From the NCBI GenBank assembly GCA_040143965.1, contig JASJQH010007060.1:1-22494 (forward strand): a stretch of 22,494 nucleotides of DNA. The letters run 5' to 3'. The notes under the pieces are model-generated. The model saw nothing but the letters and a program-made list of their open reading frames with translations, was not told the origin of the DNA and ran no database searches. This DNA is from Basidiobolus ranarum. Its lineage: Eukaryota; Basidiobolomycota; Basidiobolomycetes; Basidiobolales. Each line of letters opens with the position of its first letter. The first letter of the stretch is position 1. Below, in pieces: positions 10,936 to 18,202 of this stretch. Position numbers and translations under genes: made by a program.

Positions 10936-11285
10936 GACAAAAGTGTTTAGGGGATTTGGAAATGTTTTGGACAAGAATTGGATTTGTGAATTAGTTACTT
11001 GAGTTTTATTGAATTCAATATGTCCTCTTTATAGTTTACTTTAACATAAAAGCATTGGATGTGCTTAGAACTTATAATGCAAGCCTGATAGGCATAAATG
11101 AAAATTTGAGATAATTTAGAGAAGATTTGAGAAAATAGTGAAAACTGGTAGAAATAATCTGATTGTTATTTCTATCAATTAGAGTACTAAACACACATTT
11201 TTGAGTGGCAGAATTGAGTGCTCAATAAACATGATATGAATGAACTAACCACTAAGTATGAGTTTCTATATACCTAAATTCAACA
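10936..11285 (-). repeat. relic B 5' LTR
   Basis: In minus orientation it begins TGTTGAATTTAGG at 11285, runs about 350 bases and ends just before the primer site. It aligns with 6730-7070 and with the relic C LTRs. Confidence 0.85.
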
Positions 11286-11712
11286 GAACCAGAATGTCCA
11301 GAAAACTTTGAGGACATGTTGCTAGATGTTAATCTTGGTTATTCCACTACTGATGGTGTTATAACAGAAGATGAAGAAGAAGACAATGGCTTTGTCATAC
11401 ACTCTTTGTTATTGGCAAGCATTTATCCACTTTTAATACTTCCAGTAAAGGAAGCAGCTTTGATTATTGAGGAGTGGAGAGTTCAATCAAATCTTAGCAA
11501 CCAGGTGTGTATTGGTTTTCTTACACTTTTACTGTAGTTGATTGGTAACTGTTGCTTGCCACACACCTGGTACAAGTGAAAAACACTTGTCAATTGTATG
11601 ACTTATAATCATTCTGTAATAAAACCACCTCTATGTCCAAATGGTTGTGTGACTTTTGCTGCTGATCTGCAAAACCTAAAGTCATGTCCTGTTTGTGCAA
11701 AATTATCAATCA
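11286..11712 (+). pseudogene. TNP2-type transposase N-terminal region, copy 2
   Basis: The frame starts right at the LTR edge ('EPECPENFEDMLLDVNLGYSTTDG'), goes through an acidic 'TEDEEEDNGFV' and 'EEWRVQSNLSNQ', and meets a stop at 11535-11537. The same frame later shows a four-cysteine cluster at 11634-11696, C-x3-C-x12-C-x2-C ('CPNGCVTF' ... 'CPVC'). That cluster is the N-terminal zinc-binding signature of TNP2/CACTA transposases ('CPNDCVLF ... CPKC' in known members). The LTR of relic C cuts the frame at 11713. This copy is better preserved than copy 1 at 6130-6695. Confidence 0.7.
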
Positions 11713-12065
11713 TGTTGAAATTAGGTAAATAGCAACTCATTATTTAGTAGTTTGTTTATTCATATTCTGATTATTTAGCACTCATTTATGCCATTCAAAA
11801 ACATGTGTTTATTACTCCAATTTGATAGATATATCCATTAGATGAATATTACCAATTTTCACTGTTTACTCACTGCTTCTCCAAATCACCTCATATTTTC
11901 ACACATCCTGAACAGGCATGTTTATTATAATCTAAGCATGTCCAATAGTTTTATTTCATAGTAAACTATAAACAGGACAAATTTAAAACAATAAAACTTA
12001 AGTGTCTAATTTATAGATCTAAATCCTGTCCAAAACACTTCCATGTCACCTGAACACTTTTATCA
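11713..12065 (+). repeat. relic C 5' LTR
   Basis: It begins TGTTGAAATTAGG and ends TTTTATCA, about 353 bases. It aligns with 14228-14693 and 15322-15674 and, in reverse, with both relic B LTRs. The next bases are the primer site. Confidence 0.85.
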
Positions 12066-12079
12066 CATTATGAGCCCAG
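12066..12079 (+). promoter_or_regulatory. relic C primer binding site (initiator-Met tRNA, internal)
   Basis: TTATGAGCCCAG (12068-12079) is fully complementary to the CUGGGCUCAUAA anticodon arm of initiator tRNA-Met. The gag start codon ATG AGC CCA lies in it. Relic B has the same arrangement. Confidence 0.65.
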
Positions 12080-12272
12080 AGCTAGCTGTTAAAGCAATGT
12101 CTAACAGTATTATCACCAATGTCATTGCTTCCACAGAGAAGTTTGACAGTGAAGACTTTTACTGTTGGAAGTTCATGATGCAAATGGTGCTAGAAGGCAA
12201 TAACCTTTGGGGATTTGTCAGAGGAGAGGAAATAGTGCCAAAGGGACCAACAGAAGCTACCCTTAGAATTTG
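12070..12272 (+). pseudogene. relic C gag N-terminal region
   Basis: 'MSPELAVKAMSNSIITNV' followed by 'FYCWKFMMQMVLEGNNLWGFV' matches relic B gag residue by residue in most places. The MSP start is encoded by the primer site. It is a fossil. Confidence 0.8.
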
Positions 12273-12279
12273 AAAACAT

Positions 12280-13140
12280 CACTAAATTGGATATGTGTGA
12301 AGATTGCATATATGGAAAAATACACAGACAGCTGTTTTCAACCTCTGGAAAGATCAAATCCTCCCAGAATCTTACTCTGATTCATATGACCTATGAGGCC
12401 CCATGAAAACATCTCACTATATGGTAAAAGGTACTTTGTGACCTCTATTGATGATAAAAAAGGTATACTTAGGTATTTTTTTCTCAAATCAAAATCTGAA
12501 GCCTTAGCCATGTTCAAGCATCACAAAGCAATTGCAGATAAAGAATCATCACAAAAATCAAGGGTACTATGGAGCGATAATGGTAGAGAATACTGCTCAA
12601 AGACTAGGCCAGTTTCTGTTCTAAACATGTAATAAAGCAACAAGCTACTGTACCTTACTCCACAGCAAAATGGAGTTGCCAAACATGCAAATAGAACCGT
12701 AGTGGAGATGGCATGATAAATGTTACATGTTCAAAAGTTAGATTACCAATATAGTGCTGAATCTATCTCCACAGCAGTCTATATCAAAAACAGATGCCCA
12801 ACAAGCTTGCTACAAAATCTACTCCATTTGAGGCCCAATATGGATCAAAACAAGTGTGGATTATCTCTTGATTGTTGATTACACACCATATTACCTAAAT
12901 CCAGCTCAAAAATGCTCTAAATTGGAACCCAAAAGCAGCCAATGCATATTTCTTGGTAGCTGTGATGAATACAAGGCCTAGAGGCTGTTTAGAGCCAAAA
13001 ATCAGAAGTTAATTAAGTGCAGAGAAGTGACTTTTGATCCAAAAGGAAATATTTCTCCTCAAATCACAAATCTTCATCCAGAAAAAACATTCATCACCAT
13101 TTAGCAAGTGTCTGACAAATTTCTAGCTGTGTCTGAGGGC
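12280..13140 (+). pseudogene. relic C integrase region
   Basis: The zinc-side stretch 'CEDCIYGK' type sequence is at about 12295-12330, and the core blocks 'RYFVTSIDD' and 'VLWSDNGREYCS' are at 12393-12632. 'QNGVAKHANRTVVEMA' follows at about 12665-12715, and the C-terminal 'SSQCIFLGS' block at about 12935-12960. The order is that of copia integrase. It is a broken fossil. Confidence 0.85.
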
Positions 13141-13189
13141 TGTACAACCATAATTTCACTCCAAATTACTTCATAGATTGATTCAGGAC

Positions 13190-14227
13190 CTAGAAGATTA
13201 TGCCAAAGATGGATAAAGCCAGGGAACTGGTGAAACCCCTCCAATGATGAAGTCTAAGCTTATGCAGTAATCTGTGACAAGCCATTGACTCTAGATCTAG
13301 CTCTGGAGTGTCTGGAGTCACAATTATGGGAAAAAGCAATGTCTGAAGCATTTTCTTCACTTCAGGACAACAAAACATGGGTTTTAAGTCCTCTACCATC
13401 AGGAAGAAAGCCAATGGGTTGCACACAGATCTATAAATTCTAAAACCAAGCTGACTGAGCCATGGAAAGGTACACAGGAAGATTAGTTGCAAAATGTTAT
13501 TCCTAGACTCCAGGAGTGGCTTTAATAGAACTTTTGCTCCAGTAACTACATTTGACTCCTTTACACCAATCCTGGTATTCTCAGCCATCCATAGCCTTGA
13601 TTTACATCAAACAAATGTTGAAATAGCTTTTTTGAATGGAAATGTAGATGAAGAGAACTATATAGAGTTACCAGATGGATTTATTCACCCAAAACACCCC
13701 ACTATGGTCTGTAAGCTGCACAAATTGCTATATGGATTCCAGCAAGTACCCAGGCATGGTGCAACAGGACAAATGCATTTTTTGAATCACTGGAATTTGA
13801 AAAATGCAAAGCAGATCACAGTTTTTACGTCAAAACAACCAGAAATAGGATCCCTGTCTAGGCACTAGATGTGAACAACTTGCTCATAGCCACAAATGAT
13901 CTAGCAGCACTTAATGTGACAAAAAAAGCCTATCAAACTGATTTCAGATGACTGATATGGTTGAATTTTGTTATTTACCTTGAATCCAAATCATGAGACA
14001 TAAATCCGATAAGAAAATTATGCTGAGTCACTCTAGGAATATCCTGGACATCCTAAATGCTCCAACATGGAAAATAATAATCCTATATCAACACCAATGG
14101 ACCGCAATGTGGGATTAATCAGTATTTCATCCAAGTTGGCCAAAGATGACTGAAACAAAGCTTGGAGTTCTCTTATCAATCCATGGTGGGTAGCTTTATT
14201 TGTACAATGGTTGCATCGTGTCTAGAC
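13190..14227 (+). pseudogene. relic C reverse transcriptase region
   Basis: The RT entry block (13290-13440) has 'LWEKAMSEAFSSLQDNKTWVLSPLPSG'-type sequence. The core at 13500-13740 shows 'FNRTFAPVTTFDSFTPIL', 'LDLHQTNVEIAFLNG' and 'VCKLHKLLYGFQQVPR'. The C-terminal part runs to the solo LTR edge at 14227. It is a broken fossil. The long minus-strand frame across 13190-13588 is only its antisense shadow. Confidence 0.85.
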
Positions 14228-14693
14228 TGTTGAAATTAGGTAAATAGCAACTCATTATTTAGTAGTTAGTTTATTCATATTCTGATTATTTAGCAATCAT
14301 TTCTGCCATTCAAAAACATGTGTTTCTTGTTTTACTTGATAGATATATCATTAAGCTTACTTTTACCAATTTTCACCATTTTCACAAAACTTCAATTTGA
14401 TAAAATATCAATTAGGGCACCTTTACCATTTTTCACTATTTTCTCCAAACTTCTTTGAATCACCTCAAATTGTTGCCCAAGTCTAATAGGCATGTTTGTT
14501 AGGATGTAAGTATGTACAATAAACTTTCACCCATGCTTAACAGCCATTTTTATTATGTTCTAAGCAAATCCAATAGTCCGATCTCATATTAAACTAGAAA
14601 TAAGACTTATTCAATTTAATAAAACTTAAGAGTCTAATTCACAAATCCAAATCTTGTCCAAAACACTTCCAAATCCCCTCAACACTTTCATCA
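14228..14693 (+). repeat. solo LTR inserted into relic C pol, with internal duplications
   Basis: It begins TGTTGAAATTAGG and ends TTTCATCA like the other LTRs, but is about 110 bases longer. Two inner segments appear twice in tandem: the TACCAATTTTCACC.TTTTC type at 14363-14448 and the AGGCATGTTTGTTA type at about 14485-14570. RT sequence ('SMVGSFI' ... 'LD') reads up to it, and RNase H-side sequence resumes after it. Flanks tagac (14223-14227) and caggc (14694-14698) agree at 3 of 5 and differ only by transitions. Confidence 0.75.
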
Positions 14694-14698
14694 CAGGC

Positions 14699-15300
14699 AT
14701 TACTGTGGTAGTGGGAACTTTCCGCCAAAATCTCAAAAATCCAGGATCTGAGCACAAAACTGGAGTAAAACAAATCTTTGGATGTTGGAGAGGAATAGTA
14801 GATCTAGTTCTGGAATACTCTGGCAATCCTGATATATGAAATTGTGAGAGCTGCTGTAGTGCAGACTGGGGAAGAAACTTTGATGAGCGATGATAAACAA
14901 CTGGGTACACTTTTTTCTATGGTTACAGCTTAGAATAGTGAGAAGCAGCCAACCATAGCCCTTTCTACCACAGAAGCAGAGTATATAGCTGCCTCTGCTA
15001 CTACACAAGAAGCTATGTGCATAAGGAAGTTATTTACAGACTTAGGATACATGCAAAAGTGTGCTATTACTGTATTTCAAGAAAATCAAAGTTGTATTTC
15101 ATTAGTTAAAAAACCTTTGTTTCATACTTGAACAAAACATATAGAGATTAGGCATCATTTTATTTGAGAAGCAATTGTTAATGATATAATTGAACATTTC
15201 TGTTGCCCTACCAAAGAGGTGATTGCTGACATCTTAATCAAATCTTTAACTGAAGCACAATTTAAATTATCAAGATAAAAGTTAGATATAAGAGAAGTAC
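14699..15300 (+). pseudogene. relic C RNase H region
   Basis: 'NPGSEH' at about 14728-14756 opens the copia RNase H lead-in, followed by 'DLVLEYSGNP'. Near 14940-15050 comes 'SQPTIALSTTEAEYIAASATT', then 'KHIEIRHHFI'. The end lies about 20 bases before the 3' LTR. It is a broken fossil. Confidence 0.85.
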
Positions 15301-15321
15301 AAAATAATCAATTAGTGGGAA

Positions 15322-15674
15322 TGTAGAAATTAGATAAATAGCAACACATTATTTATCAGTTAGTTTATTCATATTGTGATTATTTAGCACTCAATTCTTC
15401 CATTCAAAAATATGTGTTTCTTGTTTTACTTGATAGATATATCATTAAGCTTACTTTTACCAATTTTCACTATTTTCACAAAACTTCTCCAAATCATCGC
15501 AAATTTTTCACTGTTGCTTAACAGGCATGTTTGTTGTGATCTAAGCACACCAAATAGTCCTATGTTATAGAAAATTATTGATTGGACTTAATCAAATCAA
15601 TAAAACTTGAGTGTCCATTTCACAAAACCAAATTTTGACCAAAACACTTCCAAGTCTCCAAAACACTTTTTTCA
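15322..15674 (+). repeat. relic C 3' LTR
   Basis: It begins TGTAGAAATTAG after the purine-rich AATTAGTGGGAA (a likely polypurine tract) and ends TTTTTTCA. A block of about 75 bases (15415-15490) is almost identical to the solo LTR (14325-14400) and clearly different from the 5' LTR. Confidence 0.85.
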
Positions 15675-16700
15675 GGAAAGGCTTGCTGGTCAATCATATC
15701 AGTTAACTTCAGTCTTCCTTCTTTTGAATAGTTCAAGAGTCATATATTTTGATACTATCCAGCATATCTGGATCTAAATCACCAGTGCTTATAGATAGCT
15801 TCTTGGAGCCTTTGATTGCAGAATTTGAATGGTTATCTAATGTGATGCAGCTGGGTGAATATCTTTTTAAAGCAAATATTATTTATATATTGAAATTATT
15901 TAGGGAGAAATATTGGTCTGGCCATGATTTGAACCTGGGACCTCCTTCACTCTAACAAGATGCTCTAACCACTGAGCTACCAGTCCTTGTATGCTATGCC
16001 TATATTGCTTGGGAACCTTAACCTAGTCTGTCAATGTATGGTAATTTGGCATTTCAGCTATACAAGCAACTGATTGGCCTTAAACTTTGTGTTCAGATGT
16101 AGTCACCATACTCAATAATTTCCTCTTTGGGAATTATTGCTTGTACCACAAGTCCCCAGACTTTCAACTATATATTCTTATGCCATCAACTCACATTGGC
16201 AAACCTCAGGCAAATAAAGAGGCTGTGCAAAGATTTTATAATTGGATATGAAATACTTTATTACATGCTTAAAGAAGATAGACTGAATCTATGCTCAAAT
16301 TCAATACATTCCCTGCTGCATCTCTCACATTGCTCAGAGATTATGGGCTCTTGCTATACATTCTGGGAGTTCCCAATGGAGCATACCTGAAGCCAAATCA
16401 TACTCCATGTGAAATTTGCAGTACCACCATATGCTAATTTGATGAACAATATATTAGCAAAATCAGTGCCAAATGTTATGCAAAAGGTTAAGGTGACTCC
16501 AGAGTATATTAACCTTCCAAGAAAGGGCTCTTTTCAATGTGCTCACAGGTTTTTACATTGTTTGAGCACAATAACAGCTTTGGAAATATGCCAAAGTCCA
16601 AGAGCTTATTCTCTTTGTGAATGGTATCAAGTGGCCACTATTTGTCAGTTGTCAGTGCTGTTCAAAATCTCAGATGTGTAACAATTTTTACAACATTAGT
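15675..16700 (+). pseudogene. TNP2-type transposase C-terminal region
   Basis: The core is an open frame at 16127-16390 reading 'LTLANLRQIKRLCKDFIIGY', then 'EDRLNLCSNSIHSLLHLS' and 'GSCYTFWEFPMEHT'. This pattern is characteristic of the C-terminal region of fungal-type TNP2 transposases ('D..RLS.CP.TIH.LLH', 'W.FPMER'). The next frame (16409-16681) adds 'PPYANLMNNILA', the usual follow-on. The upstream part (15675-15790) is weak, with 'YFDTIQHIW' a possible remnant of the conserved block before it. A tRNA-like unit interrupts the region at 15914-15986. The gene is broken and its middle is not seen on this strand. Confidence 0.7.
15914..15986 (-). tRNA. tRNA-like unit (pseudo-tRNA or SINE head), anticodon position AGA
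   Basis: The 73 bases fold as a cloverleaf on the minus strand: acceptor GGACTGG/CCAGACC (one mismatch) plus discriminator A, and D arm GCTC/GAGC (perfect). The anticodon stem TCTTG/GAAGG has one mismatch and one G-T pair, and the T arm CCAGG/CATGG has one mismatch. Box A (TAGCTCAGTGG) and box B (GGTTCAAATC) of the pol III promoter are near consensus. The anticodon loop TTAGAGT gives AGA, which would be serine, but the variable loop has only 5 bases and serine tRNAs need a long one. No T-run terminator follows closely. A degenerate tRNA or the head of a tRNA-derived SINE inserted in TNP2 fits better than a working tRNA. Confidence 0.65.
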
Positions 16701-16963
16701 GAGCTGGTAAAGTACACTGATGTTGTTGAGTTTTGTCTTTATCAGTCAAGCATGTACATATGTAGAGAGTAAAGACAAGAATATACATGTATTTTTGATT
16801 CTCATTATGGCTGGAATGCAAAGCCTAAAATATTGAAATATAGGCATGAATATCAATTTGAATTTCTATAGCTGTAAACCAAGTAATTTGCCATTTAAAA
16901 ACTAGTTTTTTCAAAATTGTTGGGAATAAAATAATACATGCCAAATATGAGGATCAATATCTT
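16701..16963 (+). repeat. TNP2 tail repeat, copy 1
   Basis: The segment starts CTGGTAAAG and runs to a CAATAT at about 16963. It matches 17774-18036 in direct orientation. On the plus strand it reads 'LVKYTDVVEF' and 'HYGWNAKPKI', the end of the transposase gene, followed by AT-rich 3' sequence. It directly continues the C-terminal region to its left. Confidence 0.7.
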
Positions 16964-17240
16964 GCAGCAGGAAGCAATGTACCATCCATTTATCAGCTAC
17001 TGAAGCAGAATACATGGCTATAATTCAAGCAATAAAAGAGGCCATATGGTTAAGAAGTCTCCAAAAAAACGGGAACTTCAAGCAATAAGGACCTGCTATT
17101 GGCAAGGAAAGCAATTAAAGATTTTTTTCCATGACCAAGAAAGCAGCTCTCCACAGTTGTTCTAAGCTCATTGATATTGAACATCATTTTTGGAGAGAGA
17201 AGCTAGAAGACTGGCAAGTTCCAATATTACTAACTTACGG
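16964..17240 (+). pseudogene. Ty1/copia RNase H fragment, third type
   Basis: 'RKQCTIHLSATEAEYMAI' then 'AIKEAIWLRSLQ' at 16970-17070, and 'IDIEHHFWREKLEDWQV' at about 17170-17225, are copia RNase H and its C-terminal block. The sequence differs from the RNase H of relics B and C. The match of the TNP2 tail repeat stops exactly where it begins. It is a broken fossil scrap. Confidence 0.8.
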
Positions 17241-17590
17241 GAGTATTGTATAATAAACTGAGTTAGTAGATTAGGAACATACATTAGTTAGCATCATTGT
17301 TTACTGCAGCTTGTCAATATAAACAGCCTATTATCTAGATGTATATACAATTATAAATTACTTTTGTCTGGATTATTATCAGCACTATGCTTAGTAATAA
17401 ATAGATTTGATCTTATGGCAAGTGATGAGTCATTATGGTTAGTTGTAGCCACAGTCTACTTGAGTAAAATAATTAGTAATCAGCTAATGACTCATCTGCT
17501 GATCTAATCAAAGAAATTTAGAATATGCTGGGCATCCCCTACCCTTTTGAAAAAATTGCTCTGTCCACAGTAACATTCCACTACTATACT
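17241..17590. other. non-coding stretch after RNase H (possible LTR remnant)
   Basis: It is AT-rich with no reading frame. Its position just behind a copia RNase H end suggests LTR sequence of that third copia type, but no second LTR is present to prove it. It contains a perfect 12-base inverted repeat (17424-17435 and 17485-17496). Confidence 0.35.
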
Positions 17591-17778
17591 ATCATTCTTA
17601 TATCACTATTTTTCCATCCTCAGCCATCATCAGTGACAAGCCACAGAATCTAGATCAAGCTCTGCAGTGAGAGGAATCAAAATTATGGGAAAAAGCAATC
17701 TCTGATGAGTTTTCTTCACTTCACAACAATAAAATATGGGTTTTAAGTTCTCTACCAGCAGGGAGAAAGCTACTTGGC
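17590..17778 (+). pseudogene. Ty1/copia reverse transcriptase entry fragment
   Basis: 'LWEKAISDEFSSLHNNKIW' and 'VLSSLPAGRKLLGW' align with 13290-13420 of relic C, including at the nucleotide level. Only the RT entry block is present. It joins directly to TNP2 tail copy 2. It is a fossil scrap. Confidence 0.8.
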
Positions 17779-18036
17779 TGGTAAAGCATATTGATGTTGT
17801 TGAGTTATTTCTGATCAGTCAAGTATGTGCATATGTAGAGTCTAAACACAACTATATTCCTCTATTTCCTGATTCACAATATGGCTGGAATACAAAGCCC
17901 AAAATATTTAAATAAAGGCATGCATATTAATTCAAATTCCTACAGTAGTAAACCCATTTATTTAGCATTTGAAAATTTGATTTTTGCAAAAATGGTTGGA
18001 AATTGAAAAACACATGCCAAAAATGAGAGTCAATAT
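17774..18036 (+). repeat. TNP2 tail repeat, copy 2
   Basis: A direct repeat of 16701-16963 ('HIDVVELFLISQVCAYVESK', 'YGWNTKPKIF'). 'F.I.Q.CAYVE' resembles the closing block of TNP2 proteins. Unlike copy 1, it runs on into the subterminal repeats and the right end of the element, so it is probably the original position of the gene end. Confidence 0.7.
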
Positions 18037-18063
18037 TTTAACATGTATGAATACAATAAAAAT

Positions 18064-18142
18064 ACCATCATGAAACTGCCATGACACCATCAAAATCCCT
18101 GGCAGAATGTAGCCACCAATTTTGTGATGGCTCTCTGATGGT
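18064..18142. repeat. right subterminal repeats ACCATCA / TGATGGT
   Basis: ACCATCA occurs at 18064-18070 and 18086-18092, and TGATGGT at 18136-18142, with TGATGGC at 18125-18131. AATACCATCA and TGATGGTATT form a perfect 10-base inverted pair. The cluster is 60-140 bases inside the right end, as expected for transposase binding sites of a CACTA element. Confidence 0.55.
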
Positions 18143-18187
18143 ATTGTGATCCAGAAGGGTGGATCCAAACCTGAGCAAATCAATTTT

Positions 18188-18200
18188 ATTTTTGTTAGGT
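18188..18200 (-). repeat. candidate right terminal repeat
   Basis: The reverse complement reads ACCTAACAAAAAT, against CACTAACAGAAAT at 3753 and CCCTAACAGAAAT at 21456. The RNase H coding sequence of copia D stops right beside it, which marks a junction. Confidence 0.55.
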
Positions 18201-18202
18201 TA

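Larger units (their letters stand above)
6730..11285 (-). mobile_element. Ty1/copia relic B with both LTRs
   Basis: A full-span but broken copia copy on the minus strand. The 5' LTR is 10936-11285, followed by the primer site 10923-10934, gag, protease, integrase, RT and RNase H, and the 3' LTR is 6730-7070. Its LTR and gag start match relic C, so B and C form one family, distinct from A and D. The LTRs differ from each other at roughly a quarter of sites by eye, which points to an old insertion, and coding regions carry many breaks. The 5-base flanks (gattc, gaacc) agree only partly, so a target duplication is not secure. It lies between two direct copies of the TNP2 N-terminus. Confidence 0.85.
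11713..15674 (+). mobile_element. Ty1/copia relic C with both LTRs and a nested solo LTR
   Basis: A broken copia copy on the plus strand of the same family as B: 5' LTR 11713-12065, primer site, gag start, integrase, RT, solo LTR insertion (14228-14693), RNase H, and 3' LTR 15322-15674. It is shorter inside than B and carries many breaks. The outer LTRs agree at only about four in five sites by eye, so it is old. It sits between TNP2 N-terminal and C-terminal sequence, both on the plus strand, so it probably landed in the transposase gene. Flanking 5-mers (aatca, ggaaa) do not match. Confidence 0.85.
3753..18200 (+). mobile_element. candidate composite CACTA-like DNA transposon with nested copia insertions
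   Basis: The left end at 3753 reads CACTAACAGAAAT. The right end at 18188-18200 reads, in reverse complement, ACCTAACAAAAAT. ACCATCA/TGATGGT motifs cluster just inside both ends. Inside lie a leftward gene of unknown function, TNP2 transposase N-terminal and C-terminal parts running right, two copia relics (B and C), further copia scraps and a tRNA-like unit. Against a single element: the TNP2 N-terminus occurs twice with clear divergence, the TNP2 middle domain is not seen on this strand, and the flanks on the two sides differ (TNP2 fragment versus copia D), so I cannot show a target duplication. It is certainly inactive. Confidence 0.5.

Noticed and set aside
6725-11290. Target-site duplication for relic B (gattc / gaacc)
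   Set aside because: Only three of five bases agree, which is too weak to claim given the LTR decay.
14654-15008. Overlapping minus-strand open frames at 14626-14910 and 14733-15008
   Set aside because: They lie opposite relic C RNase H, which is readable on the plus strand through the same interval.
15749-15955. 68-codon plus-strand open frame next to the tRNA-like unit
   Set aside because: It ends inside the tRNA-like sequence and has no TNP2 motif in this frame; it is more likely part of a tRNA-derived insertion.
17962-18183. 73-codon minus-strand open frame near the right end
   Set aside because: It runs through the subterminal repeats and 3' sequence of the transposon, has no motif, and is not kept in the first tail copy.
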